From an uncultured Blautia sp. (lineage in GTDB: Bacteria > Bacillota > Clostridia > Lachnospirales > Lachnospiraceae): DNA of 41,664 nucleotides. The position numbers were made by a program, and so were the translations under genes. Each line of letters starts with the position of its first letter. Within the stretch, counting starts at the first letter, position 1. The notes beneath the pieces are model-generated. The model had not been told where the DNA came from, made no database searches, and saw nothing but the letters and a program-made list of their open reading frames with translations. Where the stretch lies: NCBI GenBank assembly GCA_900553515.1, contig USDN01000021.1:1-41664 (forward strand). Direction: 5' to 3'. Shown here in pieces: positions 30,860 to 39,247 of the stretch.

Positions 30860-32095
30860 TTATGACTTTGCGATTTTTACGATCATAAAAATCAGGAATA
30901 AAAGTACCAGGAGTCCGCCGCCTGCGATCAGGTAGTAGGGGATTTCTGTATGATTTTCGGAATAGTCCTGTGCAGCCTTAAGATTCTTCTGGCTTTCATC
31001 GATCAGTGTTGTATCCTGTTCCTGGACCGCTGCCATAACAGAAGTTCCTACAGGAGCCTCTCCAAAGAAATACTGGCGGGTATACTGACCGCTTTCCACA
31101 GCGCCGTCTTTGGTGGTCAGGCTGTCAGCAGATGCCCCGACCGGAACATATACATTTCCACCGGAGATCATGTTAAAATCTGTATCTCCCAGAGAAAGCA
31201 TCTGAAAATTATCAAATCCATAGTTGAGAAGCGCACCTGCTTCAGCAGCAGTAGTACCGGAAGCTCCCTGCAGGACAACTGCGATCAGTGTCACTCCGTT
31301 TTTTTCTGCACCGCAGACAAGGGTGCTTCCGGATGCTTCGGTATATCCTTCACGTCCTCCGATACAAAACTGATAATACGCAGGGTCAGCAGCATTGATC
31401 ATGGCGAATTTGTTTGTCAGTACACGGTCGCCGCCGGAAACATTGGTGGCAGTGATGGTATAGGAAAGTGTACCGGCAATGGTGCGGAAGGTTTCATTTT
31501 CCATAGCTGCCTGCATGATCAGTGCCATATCGTGAGCAGTGGTATGCTGATTTTCGTCAGGAAGTCCGGTAGGATTGGTGAATATTGTGTTGGTACAGCC
31601 AAGTTCGGCTGCTTTTGCGTTCATCATCTGGACAAATCCCTCTACAGAGCCTCCCAGATGTTCGGCTACCTGAAGAGCAATGTCATTGGCAGAGGCCAGC
31701 ATAATGGCATGGAGGCACTGTTCCATGGTAAAAACCTCGTCCAGCTGTGCAGAAATATTGGCGCCGCCGTCTGTGACACCGGAAACCCCTGTGGCTGTCA
31801 TAGTCACCTGGTCAGTGAGCTGACTGTTTTCCAGGGCAAGAAGGGTGGTCATTACCTTAACGGTACTTCCGGGAAAAAGCTGCTGATCCATGTTTTTGGC
31901 ATAGATGACAGTATCCGTGGATTCCTCCATTACCACAGCGGCAGCAGAGGTGATATCATTCCCCTGGGGCCAGCCGGAGATGGAATTGGTAGTGATTCCT
32001 GAGGCCGCTTCTGCCGCCTGGACAGGTGTCTGTAAGATCAGAGAAAAAACTGTGCCAAGAGCCAGAAGACCAATGAATAAGTTCTTTATTTTCAT
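30860..32095 (-). CDS. D-alanyl-D-alanine carboxypeptidase-like protein with altered KTG motif
   Basis: A 411-aa peptidase S11 homologue with signal peptide (KIKNLFIGLLALGTVFSLI, cleavage near VQA-A) and a C-terminal membrane helix (YLIAGGGLLVLLFLIF). Active-site STVK has Ser77 and Lys80, and SAN is present (ASANDIA). The third motif, KTG in the paralogue at 11835, reads REG here (R248-E249-G250 in GGREGYTEASG). The Thr to Glu and Lys to Arg changes affect the residue pair that binds the substrate carboxylate, so activity or specificity may be changed. The gene is transcribed divergently from the second glycan locus, from a well-defined promoter. Fold assignment is certain, activity is not. 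Confidence 0.88.
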   Translation of the reverse strand: MKIKNLFIGLLALGTVFSLILQTPVQAAEAASGITTNSISGWPQGNDITSAAAVVMEESTDTVIYAKNMDQQLFPGSTVKVMTTLLALENSQLTDQVTMTATGVSGVTDGGANISAQLDEVFTMEQCLHAIMLASANDIALQVAEHLGGSVEGFVQMMNAKAAELGCTNTIFTNPTGLPDENQHTTAHDMALIMQAAMENETFRTIAGTLSYTITATNVSGGDRVLTNKFAMINAADPAYYQFCIGGREGYTEASGSTLVCGAEKNGVTLIAVVLQGASGTTAAEAGALLNYGFDNFQMLSLGDTDFNMISGGNVYVPVGASADSLTTKDGAVESGQYTRQYFFGEAPVGTSVMAAVQEQDTTLIDESQKNLKAAQDYSENHTEIPYYLIAGGGLLVLLFLIFMIVKIAKS

Positions 32096-32142
32096 AAATT
32101 TTACTCCTGTAAAGAATCGGGATTTAAAGTTTTACAAAACTT

Positions 32143-32171
32143 ATCATATCCCATTTTACACGGTAATTCAA
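32143..32171 (-). promoter_or_regulatory. Sigma-A-type promoter of the minus-strand carboxypeptidase gene
   Basis: On the minus strand: TTGAAT (32171-32166), 17-base spacer, TATGAT (32148-32143), about 48 bases before the start codon at 32095. A short palindrome AGTTTT-AC-AAAACT lies just downstream. Confidence 0.75.
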
Positions 32172-32212
32172 TACTTTTGTAAGGGGTGGTTTACTGATAC
32201 ACACGTTCAGCC

Positions 32213-32241
32213 TTGCAAAACTCGGGACAGAATGATAAAAT
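32213..32241 (+). promoter_or_regulatory. Promoter of the second glycan locus
   Basis: TTGCAA (32213-32218), 17-base spacer and extended -10 TGATAAAAT (TAAAAT at 32236-32241), upstream of the tandem GT2 gene at 32299. It is back to back with the minus-strand promoter at 32143-32171. Confidence 0.7.
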
Positions 32242-32298
32242 AAACCCGGATTCTATGGAAAAAACACGCAAAAACAGGCGATAAACTGAGGTTTGACA

Positions 32299-34155
32299 AT
32301 GAATAAAAAAGAGGAAGCAGGAAGGATCCAATGGAACCGGATGCTGAAAAAATTAAACCCATATACAATAAAGAAAGGATTTCGTTATCTCAGGCACTAT
32401 GGACCGAAGGAATTCTGGATCCGTCTTCATGAAAGATTTGAGCCGGAGGAGGTTCCCTATGGACCATGGTATGAAGCTTACGTGCCGGATGAGGCGGAAC
32501 TGGAAAAACAGAGAAAACGCCGTTTTGCCTATGAGCCGCTGATCAGTGTGGCGGTTCCGGCTTTTCGTACTCCGGAGACATTTCTGATACAGATGATGGA
32601 ATCTCTTCTGGCACAGACCTATTCGAACTGGGAACTTTGTATTGCAAACGGCAGTCCGGAGGATACTGCTATGAAAGGCGTCCTGGAAGAATATATGAAA
32701 AAAGATTCCCGTATCCGTGTCAGTGAACTGTCTGAAAATAAAGGGATTGCCGGAAATACAAATGCGGCGCTTGAAATGGCGGAAGGGGAATTTGTGGGAC
32801 TGTTGGATCATGATGATCTTCTTGCTCCAAATGCCCTTTTCGAGGTAGTGCGGGCGCTTGAGTCTGACCGGGAATTAGATGCTGTATATACAGACGAAGA
32901 CAAGGTGACAACAGAACTGGATGAGCATTTTCAGCCTCATCTGAAACCGGATTTTAATCTGGATCTTTTGAGATCGAATAATTATATCTGTCATTTTTTT
33001 GTAGTAAGGCGTTCTGTTGTGAAAAAAGCCGGCGGCTTCCGGCAGGAATTTGACGGAGCACAGGATCATGATTTTATTTTCCGATGTGTTGAAACTGCAC
33101 GAAGTGTAGGGCATATTCCGGAGATTCTTTACCACTGGCGTACGCACAAGGCTTCTACAGCAGATAATCCTGCCAGCAAGATGTATGCTTTTGATGCCGG
33201 AAAAAGAGCGATAGAAGCCCATCTGGAACGGACCGGTACAGAAGGCGTGGTCACCCATACACCGGATCTGGGCTTTTTCCGGGTAAAATACCCGGTTCAG
33301 GGAAATCCTCTTGTTTCTATCATTATCCCCAATAAAGATGAAAAAGAAACCTTAAAGGACTGTATTGAATCTATCCGGGAAAAAACAGAATATGAGAATT
33401 ATGAGATCATCATAGTAGAAAATAACAGTACCACAGAAGAAATCTTTCAATATTATAAGGAACTGTCACAGGATCCACGGATCCGTCTGTTACGCTGGAA
33501 AAAAGAATTTAACTATTCGGCGATCAATAACTATGGAGTCAGTCATGCCAGAGGAGACTATCTTCTTTTCCTGAATAATGACGTAAAGATCATTACCCCT
33601 GGATGGATCAGGGAAATGCTTGGTGTCTGTCAGCGTCCGGAAGTTGGTGCGGTAGGTGTGAAGCTGATTTACCCGGACAATACGATCCAGCATGCAGGCT
33701 GTGTTATTGGCATCGGCGGAATAGCCGGGCATATGTTTGTGGATATGCCTGCCAACAGAACTGGATATCTTCACAAAGCATCTATCCTTCAGGATATGAG
33801 TGCTGTGACTGCGGCCTGTATGATGATGAAAAAAACAGCCTTTGAGGAAGCGGGAGGCTTTACCGAAAAACTTTCGGTGGCATTTAATGATGTAGATCTC
33901 TGCCTGAAAGTAAGAAAAAATAAAAAATTAATTGTTTATGATCCTTACGTACAGCTCTATCATATGGAATCAAAAACAAGAGGAGCAGAGGACAGTACGG
34001 AAAAGGTACGGCGGTTTCAGGAGGAGATTGAATATATGCGTTGTCAGTGGATCGATATCCTGAAAAAGGGCGACCCTTATTATAACAAGAATCTGTCTCT
34101 GACAAAATGGAATTATTCGCTTCGGCCGCTTCCCGGAATGGGAAAGAAGCAATAA
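32299..34155 (+). CDS. Tandem-GT2 glycosyltransferase without the N-terminal beta domains
   Basis: A 618-aa paralogue of the enzymes at 18828 and 21261. ATG 32299 is chosen since GAGG at 32288-32291 is 7 bases upstream; the TTG at 32293 is too close. A short basic helical N-terminus (about 75 residues) replaces the two beta domains. GT2 domain 1 starts near 79 (SVAVPAFRT, LDHDDLLAP, YTDEDK) and domain 2 near 335 (SIIIPNKDE, FLNNDVKI, TAACMMM, NDVDLCLK). Both carry metal-binding acidic motifs. It starts the second glycan operon and is followed 9 bases later by another GT2. Confidence 0.88.
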   Translation: MNKKEEAGRIQWNRMLKKLNPYTIKKGFRYLRHYGPKEFWIRLHERFEPEEVPYGPWYEAYVPDEAELEKQRKRRFAYEPLISVAVPAFRTPETFLIQMMESLLAQTYSNWELCIANGSPEDTAMKGVLEEYMKKDSRIRVSELSENKGIAGNTNAALEMAEGEFVGLLDHDDLLAPNALFEVVRALESDRELDAVYTDEDKVTTELDEHFQPHLKPDFNLDLLRSNNYICHFFVVRRSVVKKAGGFRQEFDGAQDHDFIFRCVETARSVGHIPEILYHWRTHKASTADNPASKMYAFDAGKRAIEAHLERTGTEGVVTHTPDLGFFRVKYPVQGNPLVSIIIPNKDEKETLKDCIESIREKTEYENYEIIIVENNSTTEEIFQYYKELSQDPRIRLLRWKKEFNYSAINNYGVSHARGDYLLFLNNDVKIITPGWIREMLGVCQRPEVGAVGVKLIYPDNTIQHAGCVIGIGGIAGHMFVDMPANRTGYLHKASILQDMSAVTAACMMMKKTAFEEAGGFTEKLSVAFNDVDLCLKVRKNKKLIVYDPYVQLYHMESKTRGAEDSTEKVRRFQEEIEYMRCQWIDILKKGDPYYNKNLSLTKWNYSLRPLPGMGKKQ

Positions 34156-34164
34156 GGAGGATAT

Positions 34165-35118
34165 ATGGAAGTATCGGTGGTTATACCGAATTTTAATGGA
34201 ATTGCCTTTCTGGACAGTGTACTGGGAAGTCTGGAAGGGCAGACCGCAAGAAATTTTGAGGTTATTTTTGTAGACAATGGGTCTACAGACGGAAGCTGTT
34301 CTTTTGTGGCAGGTAATTATCCATGGGTTCACATTATAGAGCTTACAGAAAATTTTGGCTTCTGCAGAGCAGTCAATGAGGGAATCCGTGCGTCTAAGGC
34401 GCCATATGTCCTGCTTTTGAACAACGACACAGAGGTGGCAGAGGATTTTGTGGAGCAGATGCTTGCCGCGATCCGACGGCATAAGGATGCTTTTTCCTGT
34501 GCGGCCCGTATGGTGCAGTATCATGACAGAGACAAGATTGATGATGCCGGAAATTACTACTGTGCTCTTGGATGGTCTTTTGCAAGGGGAAAAGGCAGGG
34601 ACATCCATACTTATGAAAAAGAAGAGCAGATATTTGCTGCATGTGGCGGGGCAGCCATTTACAGAAAAAGAATACTGGAAAAAATAGGCTGTTTTGACGA
34701 GGAGCATTTTGCTTATCTGGAAGATACAGACATCGGCTACAGGGCACGGATTTATGGCTATGAAAACTGGTATGCTCCGGAAGCTGTTGTTTATCATGTG
34801 GGAAGTGGTACAAGCGGATCCCGTTATAATCAGTTTAAGACCAGATATTCTTCCAGGAACAATGTTTATCTGATCTATAAGAATATGCCGTTGCTGCAGA
34901 TTATTCTGAACCTTCCCTTCCTGGTCGTTGGATTCGGGATAAAGTTTCTTTTTTTTACTGTCAAGGGAATGGGGAAAGAATATCTTGCAGGGATTAAAAA
35001 CGGATTTTCTATTAGTCTGAAAGGCAAAAAAGTACCGTTTTCTTTTAAAAATATGCCGAATTACTGTAAGATCCAGCTGGAATTATGGATAAATATGTTT
35101 CGGAGACTGGCGGCGTAA
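34165..35118 (+). CDS. GT2 glycosyltransferase, rhamnosyltransferase-like (WbbL type)
   Basis: A 317-aa single GT-A domain enzyme: SVVIPNFNG at the start, DNGSTDGS for nucleotide binding, LLNNDTEV as the metal site, and CGGAAIYRKRILEKIGCFDEEHFAYLEDTDIGYRA in the acceptor half. A hydrophobic patch near residues 250-270 and a basic C-terminus suggest membrane association. GGAGG precedes the ATG. Family members include rhamnosyltransferases using dTDP-L-rhamnose, which this genome makes; the exact donor is inferred. Confidence 0.85.
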   Translation: MEVSVVIPNFNGIAFLDSVLGSLEGQTARNFEVIFVDNGSTDGSCSFVAGNYPWVHIIELTENFGFCRAVNEGIRASKAPYVLLLNNDTEVAEDFVEQMLAAIRRHKDAFSCAARMVQYHDRDKIDDAGNYYCALGWSFARGKGRDIHTYEKEEQIFAACGGAAIYRKRILEKIGCFDEEHFAYLEDTDIGYRARIYGYENWYAPEAVVYHVGSGTSGSRYNQFKTRYSSRNNVYLIYKNMPLLQIILNLPFLVVGFGIKFLFFTVKGMGKEYLAGIKNGFSISLKGKKVPFSFKNMPNYCKIQLELWINMFRRLAA

Positions 35119-35172
35119 AGTCGTTTTTACAGGGATTCAGACGGTTATTATAAAATAATCTGTAAGAAATGA

Positions 35173-35201
35173 TTGATTTTAAAAACCAAGTATTATAAGA
35201 T
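35173..35201 (+). promoter_or_regulatory. Weak candidate promoter before the phosphoglycosyltransferase gene
   Basis: In the 145-base gap before 35264, TTGATT (35173-35178), 17-base spacer and TAAGAT (35196-35201) form a moderate promoter match. No terminator is visible in the gap, so read-through from the GT2 genes is also likely. Confidence 0.35.
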
Positions 35202-35263
35202 AGACGTAACTATTCAGCAGTTACAGACAGACACAATGAAACGGATCGAGGTGTCATAGATTC

Positions 35264-36664
35264 ATGCAGGATAATCAGAAGACTTTCAGCCGGCGCATGA
35301 TGCTGATGGATATATTCATCCTTGTAGTTTCCTATATAATCGCGTGGTATCTGCGATTTATGGGACCGTTTGCGTATTCCGCAGAAAAAGGACTGAGTTT
35401 TTCCCAGTATATGCTTGCGCTGGTATTTATTGTTCCGGGATATATGCTTCTCTATCAGGCATTTACTTTATATGAGCCGCTGCATATGCAGGGGCGCCGG
35501 CTTATGCTTGCCAATATCATCAAGGCAAATGTGCTGGGAATGCTTGCTTTTGTATTCCTTTTATATATGATGAAAGAGGGACATTATTCCCGACTGACAG
35601 TATATATCTTTTGCGGTGTAAATATTGTTCTGGAGTGGTGTGGCAGAATGGCAGTTTTTCTGTTTCTCCAGAATATGCGCAAAAAAGGTCTGAACCAGAA
35701 ACAGATCATACTGGTGGGATACAGCCGTGCGGCAGAAGAATATATAGACAGGATCGAAGCGAACCCCCAGTGGGGATATGTTGTCAGAGGGATCCTTGAC
35801 GATAATGTTCCGGCAGGGACTTTGTATAAAGGGGTTAAGGTTATAGGCAGGATTGCCAATCTTACCGTGATCCTTCCCACGAACAGACTGGATGAGATTG
35901 CGATCACTCTTGGGTTAAGTGAATACTATCGTCTGGAAGAAATCGTTGCCATGTGTGAAAAATCAGGTGTGCATACAAAATTTATTCCGGATTATAATAA
36001 GATCATCCCTACAAAGCCATATACGGAAGACATCCTGGGACTTCCGGTGATCAATATACGGTATGTTCCTTTAAGCAATACTTTCAATGCTATGGTGAAA
36101 CGTGTGATGGATATTTTAGGTTCTATTGCAGCGATCATCGTATCCTCTCCGGTAATGGCTTTGATGTGTATACTGATAAAAGCAACTTCACCGGGACCGC
36201 TGATCTATAAACAGGAACGTGTAGGGCTTCATAATAAGACGTTCTGGATGTATAAGTTCCGTTCTATGGAGATACAGCCGGAGGCAGAGGAAAAAAAGGC
36301 ATGGACAGTAAAAAATGATCCCCGTGTAACAGGGATCGGCAGGTTTATGCGAAGAACAAGTATTGATGAGCTTCCACAGCTTTTTAATATACTCAGAGGA
36401 GATATGAGCCTGGTAGGTCCAAGACCGGAACGGCCTTTCTTTGTGGAAAAATTCCGGGAAGAAATTCCCAGATACATGGTAAAGCACCAGGTTCGTCCGG
36501 GACTGACCGGATGGGCTCAGGTAAATGGATATCGCGGAGATACTTCCATCAGAAAACGTATTGACTGTGACCTTTATTATATTGAAAACTGGAGTATCGG
36601 ATTTGATATTAAGATCCTGTTCCTGACGATTTTTAAAGGTTTCATAAATAAAAATGCATATTAA
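35264..36664 (+). CDS. Polyprenyl glycosylphosphotransferase (CpsE/WbaP-type) initiating enzyme
   Basis: A 466-aa membrane protein that starts a glycan by moving a sugar-1-phosphate, commonly glucose or galactose, to undecaprenyl phosphate. Four N-terminal membrane helices (residues about 10-130) are followed by a Rossmann-like central domain (ILVGYSRAAEEYIDRI) and one more helix near 280. The catalytic bacterial sugar transferase domain (about 272-466) carries YKQERVGLHNKTFWMYKFRSM, RRTSIDELPQLFNIL, MSLVGPRPE and RPGLTGWAQVNGYRG. The Asp-Glu pair in SIDELPQ is the catalytic dyad region. The start has GAGGTG 10 bases upstream. It could serve either the locus 32299-39122 or the ABC-exported glycan. 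Confidence 0.93.
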   Translation: MQDNQKTFSRRMMLMDIFILVVSYIIAWYLRFMGPFAYSAEKGLSFSQYMLALVFIVPGYMLLYQAFTLYEPLHMQGRRLMLANIIKANVLGMLAFVFLLYMMKEGHYSRLTVYIFCGVNIVLEWCGRMAVFLFLQNMRKKGLNQKQIILVGYSRAAEEYIDRIEANPQWGYVVRGILDDNVPAGTLYKGVKVIGRIANLTVILPTNRLDEIAITLGLSEYYRLEEIVAMCEKSGVHTKFIPDYNKIIPTKPYTEDILGLPVINIRYVPLSNTFNAMVKRVMDILGSIAAIIVSSPVMALMCILIKATSPGPLIYKQERVGLHNKTFWMYKFRSMEIQPEAEEKKAWTVKNDPRVTGIGRFMRRTSIDELPQLFNILRGDMSLVGPRPERPFFVEKFREEIPRYMVKHQVRPGLTGWAQVNGYRGDTSIRKRIDCDLYYIENWSIGFDIKILFLTIFKGFINKNAY

Positions 36665-36682
36665 AGAATAAGGGGAAAGAAG

Positions 36683-38137
36683 ATGGCAAAACCAAGATCA
36701 AAAACAAAGAAGATACTGTTTGCAGTAGAGATTATCGTACTCCTTCTGTTTATTGGCGGTCTTTATGTTTACGGACAGCTGAATTCCAAAATGGACAAGA
36801 TCCAGCAGCCGGCAGCAGATACCAGCCAGATCCAGGTGAATCAGGAAGTACAGGAATCTATTGAGGCGGAAACATCCAAGCTGACAGGTTTCACTACTTA
36901 TGCGCTGTTTGGTATTGACCACAGAGATAAAAGTGCAGTGGGCGGCATGAACAGTGATACTATGATCATTGCAAGTGTGAATAATGATACCAAGGATGTA
37001 AAGCTTGCTTCAGTATACAGAGATACACTTTTGAATGTTTATGGCGAAACCTATTCCAAAGCCAATGCAGCTTATGCCAAAAGTCCGGCAGAAGCAGTGA
37101 GCATGCTGAACAGGAATATGGACCTGAACATTACAGATTATGCAACAGTAAACTTTAATGCACTGGCTTCTATTGTTGATGCTCTTGGCGGTCTGGATAT
37201 TGACATGTCCTATGCAGAGATCGAGCATATGAACAATTACTGCGTAGAAACTTCAGCAGATATTGGCAAGGATTATACACCTATCGAACTGCCGGAGAGA
37301 CCGGAAGATATCGAAAAAATCGACTACCGTTATCATCTGAACGGTGTACAGGTAACTGCTTACTGTCGTATCCGTTATACAGCAAGTCTGGATATGGGAC
37401 GTACAGAGAGACAGCGAAAAGTAATCCAGCTGATCGTTCAGAAGGCGAAGAAAGCAGGACTTCCTACAATCTTTAAGATTATGGATGAAGTATTCCCTAT
37501 GGTAGAGACCTCTGTAGATAAAACGGAGATCCTTCAGCTTCTTCCTATTATGATCGGATACAGTATGAATGAAACAGTAGGATTCCCTACAGCGTTTAAG
37601 TTTTCTAACGTAAAAGGCAGTGTGATCGTTCCTACAGCCGAAGGAACCTCAGACGTGGATCTGGTTTCCAATGTTGTAGCGCTTCACAAATTCCTTTATG
37701 GAGATGAGGCATATGTGCCATCCAGTACAGTTCAGGATATCAGTGCCAAGATTGCGGAGATCGTCAGTGGACTGGGTGCCCTGGAGGATACACAGGTTAT
37801 CACACCGGAAACAGAAAATACAACAAACGATACCATTATCTTTGAAAACGATGGTAATGGATGGTCAGACAATACCGGGGATTATGTAGATCCGGGAACT
37901 GGAGACAGCAGCGGTGGAAGCGGAGATGGAAACTGGACAGATCCAGGAACCGGTGATGGAAGTGGAGACGGTTCCGGCGGCGGAGACTGGACAGATCCGG
38001 GAACAGGTGACGGCGGCGGTTCCGTAGAAGGCGGCGACGGAAGCACAGATGCAGGCGGCTCTGTAGAGGGCGGCGACGGAAGTGCAGAAAGTGTTGGCGG
38101 CGACAGCGGAGAAGTTGTATCAGGCGAAGCAGCATAA
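36683..38137 (+). CDS. LCP (LytR-CpsA-Psr) glycan ligase with Gly/Asp/Ser-rich tail
   Basis: Extracytoplasmic enzyme that transfers a lipid-linked glycan to peptidoglycan. It has an N-terminal membrane helix (about 10-32). The LCP domain (about 72-255) includes ALFGIDHRD, GGMNSDTMIIASVN, LASVYRDTLLNVYG (Arg-Asp of the active site) and YRHH/YCRIRYT-like segments including CRIRYTASLDMGRTERQRKV. Residues about 385-484 are a low-complexity tail built of DPGTGDGSG and SVEGGDGS units. It follows the initiating transferase by 18 bases and ends with a terminator, so the two probably work on the same polymer. Confidence 0.93.
   Translation: MAKPRSKTKKILFAVEIIVLLLFIGGLYVYGQLNSKMDKIQQPAADTSQIQVNQEVQESIEAETSKLTGFTTYALFGIDHRDKSAVGGMNSDTMIIASVNNDTKDVKLASVYRDTLLNVYGETYSKANAAYAKSPAEAVSMLNRNMDLNITDYATVNFNALASIVDALGGLDIDMSYAEIEHMNNYCVETSADIGKDYTPIELPERPEDIEKIDYRYHLNGVQVTAYCRIRYTASLDMGRTERQRKVIQLIVQKAKKAGLPTIFKIMDEVFPMVETSVDKTEILQLLPIMIGYSMNETVGFPTAFKFSNVKGSVIVPTAEGTSDVDLVSNVVALHKFLYGDEAYVPSSTVQDISAKIAEIVSGLGALEDTQVITPETENTTNDTIIFENDGNGWSDNTGDYVDPGTGDSSGGSGDGNWTDPGTGDGSGDGSGGGDWTDPGTGDGGGSVEGGDGSTDAGGSVEGGDGSAESVGGDSGEVVSGEAA
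37930..38085 (+). repeat. In-frame repeats encoding the acidic Gly-rich tail of the LCP protein
   Basis: Two units, one around 37930-37955 and one around 37985-38010, both encode WTDPGTGDG about 55 bases apart. A second pair near 38015-38045 and 38055-38085 encodes GGSVEGGDGS. The near-identical DNA makes this region open to slippage without frame loss. Confidence 0.65.
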
Positions 38138-38151
38138 TAAAGAATTATTTT

Positions 38152-38185
38152 AAGGGAATTTCTTCAAAAGAGAAATTCCCTTTTT
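38152..38185 (+). terminator. Intrinsic terminator after the LCP gene
   Basis: AAGGGAATTTCT (38152-38163) pairs perfectly with AGAAATTCCCTT (38171-38182) around a 7-base loop, with T5 at 38181-38185. It lies only 17 bases before the next gene, so that gene probably depends on read-through. Confidence 0.9.
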
Positions 38186-38201
38186 AAAAGAAAGGGATAA
38201 A

Positions 38202-39122
38202 ATGGATACAAAAAAAATCGATGTGATCATTCCTGTATATCGTCCGGGGAGAGAATTTTCACAGCTTCTGGAACGTCTGGAAAAGCAGGATTATCCGATC
38301 AGCAGAATTATTATCATGCATACGGAAGAAGGTTCCTGGGAGGAAAAATGGGAAAAAAACCATCCGATACTGGAAGTTCATCATTTGAAAAAACAGGAAT
38401 TTGACCATGGAGGTACCAGAAAAAGAGCATCAGAGTTATCCGATGGAGAAATCATGGTTTTTATGACACAGGATGCACTTCCGGCAGATGCTTCTTTGAT
38501 CAGTAAACTGGTAAAAGCTCTAACCGCACAGGAAAATATCGGAGCAGCATATGCCCGCCAGCTTCCTTCTCCATCCTGCAGTTTTGTAGAGTCTTATACA
38601 AGAGCATTTAACTATCCGGAAAAATCTTCTGTAAAAACAGAGAAGGATCTGCCGAAATATGGGATCAAAACATTTTTCTGTTCAAATGTGTGTGCGGCGT
38701 ACAAAAAAGAAATATATGAAAAACTGGGAGGTTTTGTTGAAAAAACCATATTTAATGAGGATATGATCTATGCGGCAGGATTGATACAAAAAGGATTTGG
38801 GATTGCTTATGCTGCTGATGCAAAGGTGATCCATTCCCATAATTATACCTGCAGTCAGCAGTTTCACAGAAATTTTGACCTGGGCGTATCCCAGGCAGAG
38901 TATCATGAGATCTTCGATTCTGTACCTTCGGAAGGAGAAGGGATCCGTCTGGTGAAAAAAACATTTGTCCATCTTCTGAAATCTGGAAAGTGGCATCTGA
39001 TCCCGGGCTTTGTTTTGCAGAGCGGATGTAAATATGCGGGATATCTGGCAGGAAAGCGATACAGAAAGCTGCCTCGAAAACTGCTTCTCTGGTGTACGAT
39101 GAACAAGTCCTATTGGAATTGA
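38202..39122 (+). CDS. GT2 rhamnosyltransferase, RgpB/RfbF-like
   Basis: A 306-aa GT-A enzyme. It starts DVIIPVYRPG and has the family mark EFDHGGTRKRA early in the domain, FMTQDALP as the metal-binding site and FNEDMIYAAGLIQKG in the acceptor half. The FxHGGTR element is typical of bacterial rhamnosyltransferases such as RgpB and RfbF that use dTDP-L-rhamnose. The ribosome site AAAGGG is directly before the ATG and the LCP terminator directly upstream. A weaker terminator follows at 39134. Confidence 0.85.
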   Translation: MDTKKIDVIIPVYRPGREFSQLLERLEKQDYPISRIIIMHTEEGSWEEKWEKNHPILEVHHLKKQEFDHGGTRKRASELSDGEIMVFMTQDALPADASLISKLVKALTAQENIGAAYARQLPSPSCSFVESYTRAFNYPEKSSVKTEKDLPKYGIKTFFCSNVCAAYKKEIYEKLGGFVEKTIFNEDMIYAAGLIQKGFGIAYAADAKVIHSHNYTCSQQFHRNFDLGVSQAEYHEIFDSVPSEGEGIRLVKKTFVHLLKSGKWHLIPGFVLQSGCKYAGYLAGKRYRKLPRKLLLWCTMNKSYWN

Positions 39123-39133
39123 CAGGGCTTCGG

Positions 39134-39161
39134 CGCGTTCTTCCTGTGAACACGTTTTTTT
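39134..39161 (+). terminator. Probable terminator after the RgpB-like gene
   Basis: CGCGTTC (39134-39140) pairs with GAACACG (39148-39154) at six of seven positions, followed by T7 (39155-39161). Confidence 0.6.
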
Positions 39162-39247
39162 AAAGGAGTTGTCACATTTTGAACACAATTCCCTGTTACA
39201 CTTGAGTCATAAATAAAAAGAAAATGACAACGGAGAGGAGCAAAACC

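Noticed and set aside
30950..32002. Plus-strand frame of 350 aa over the minus-strand carboxypeptidase gene
   Set aside because: Shadow of a gene with signal peptide, active-site motifs and promoter on the other strand.
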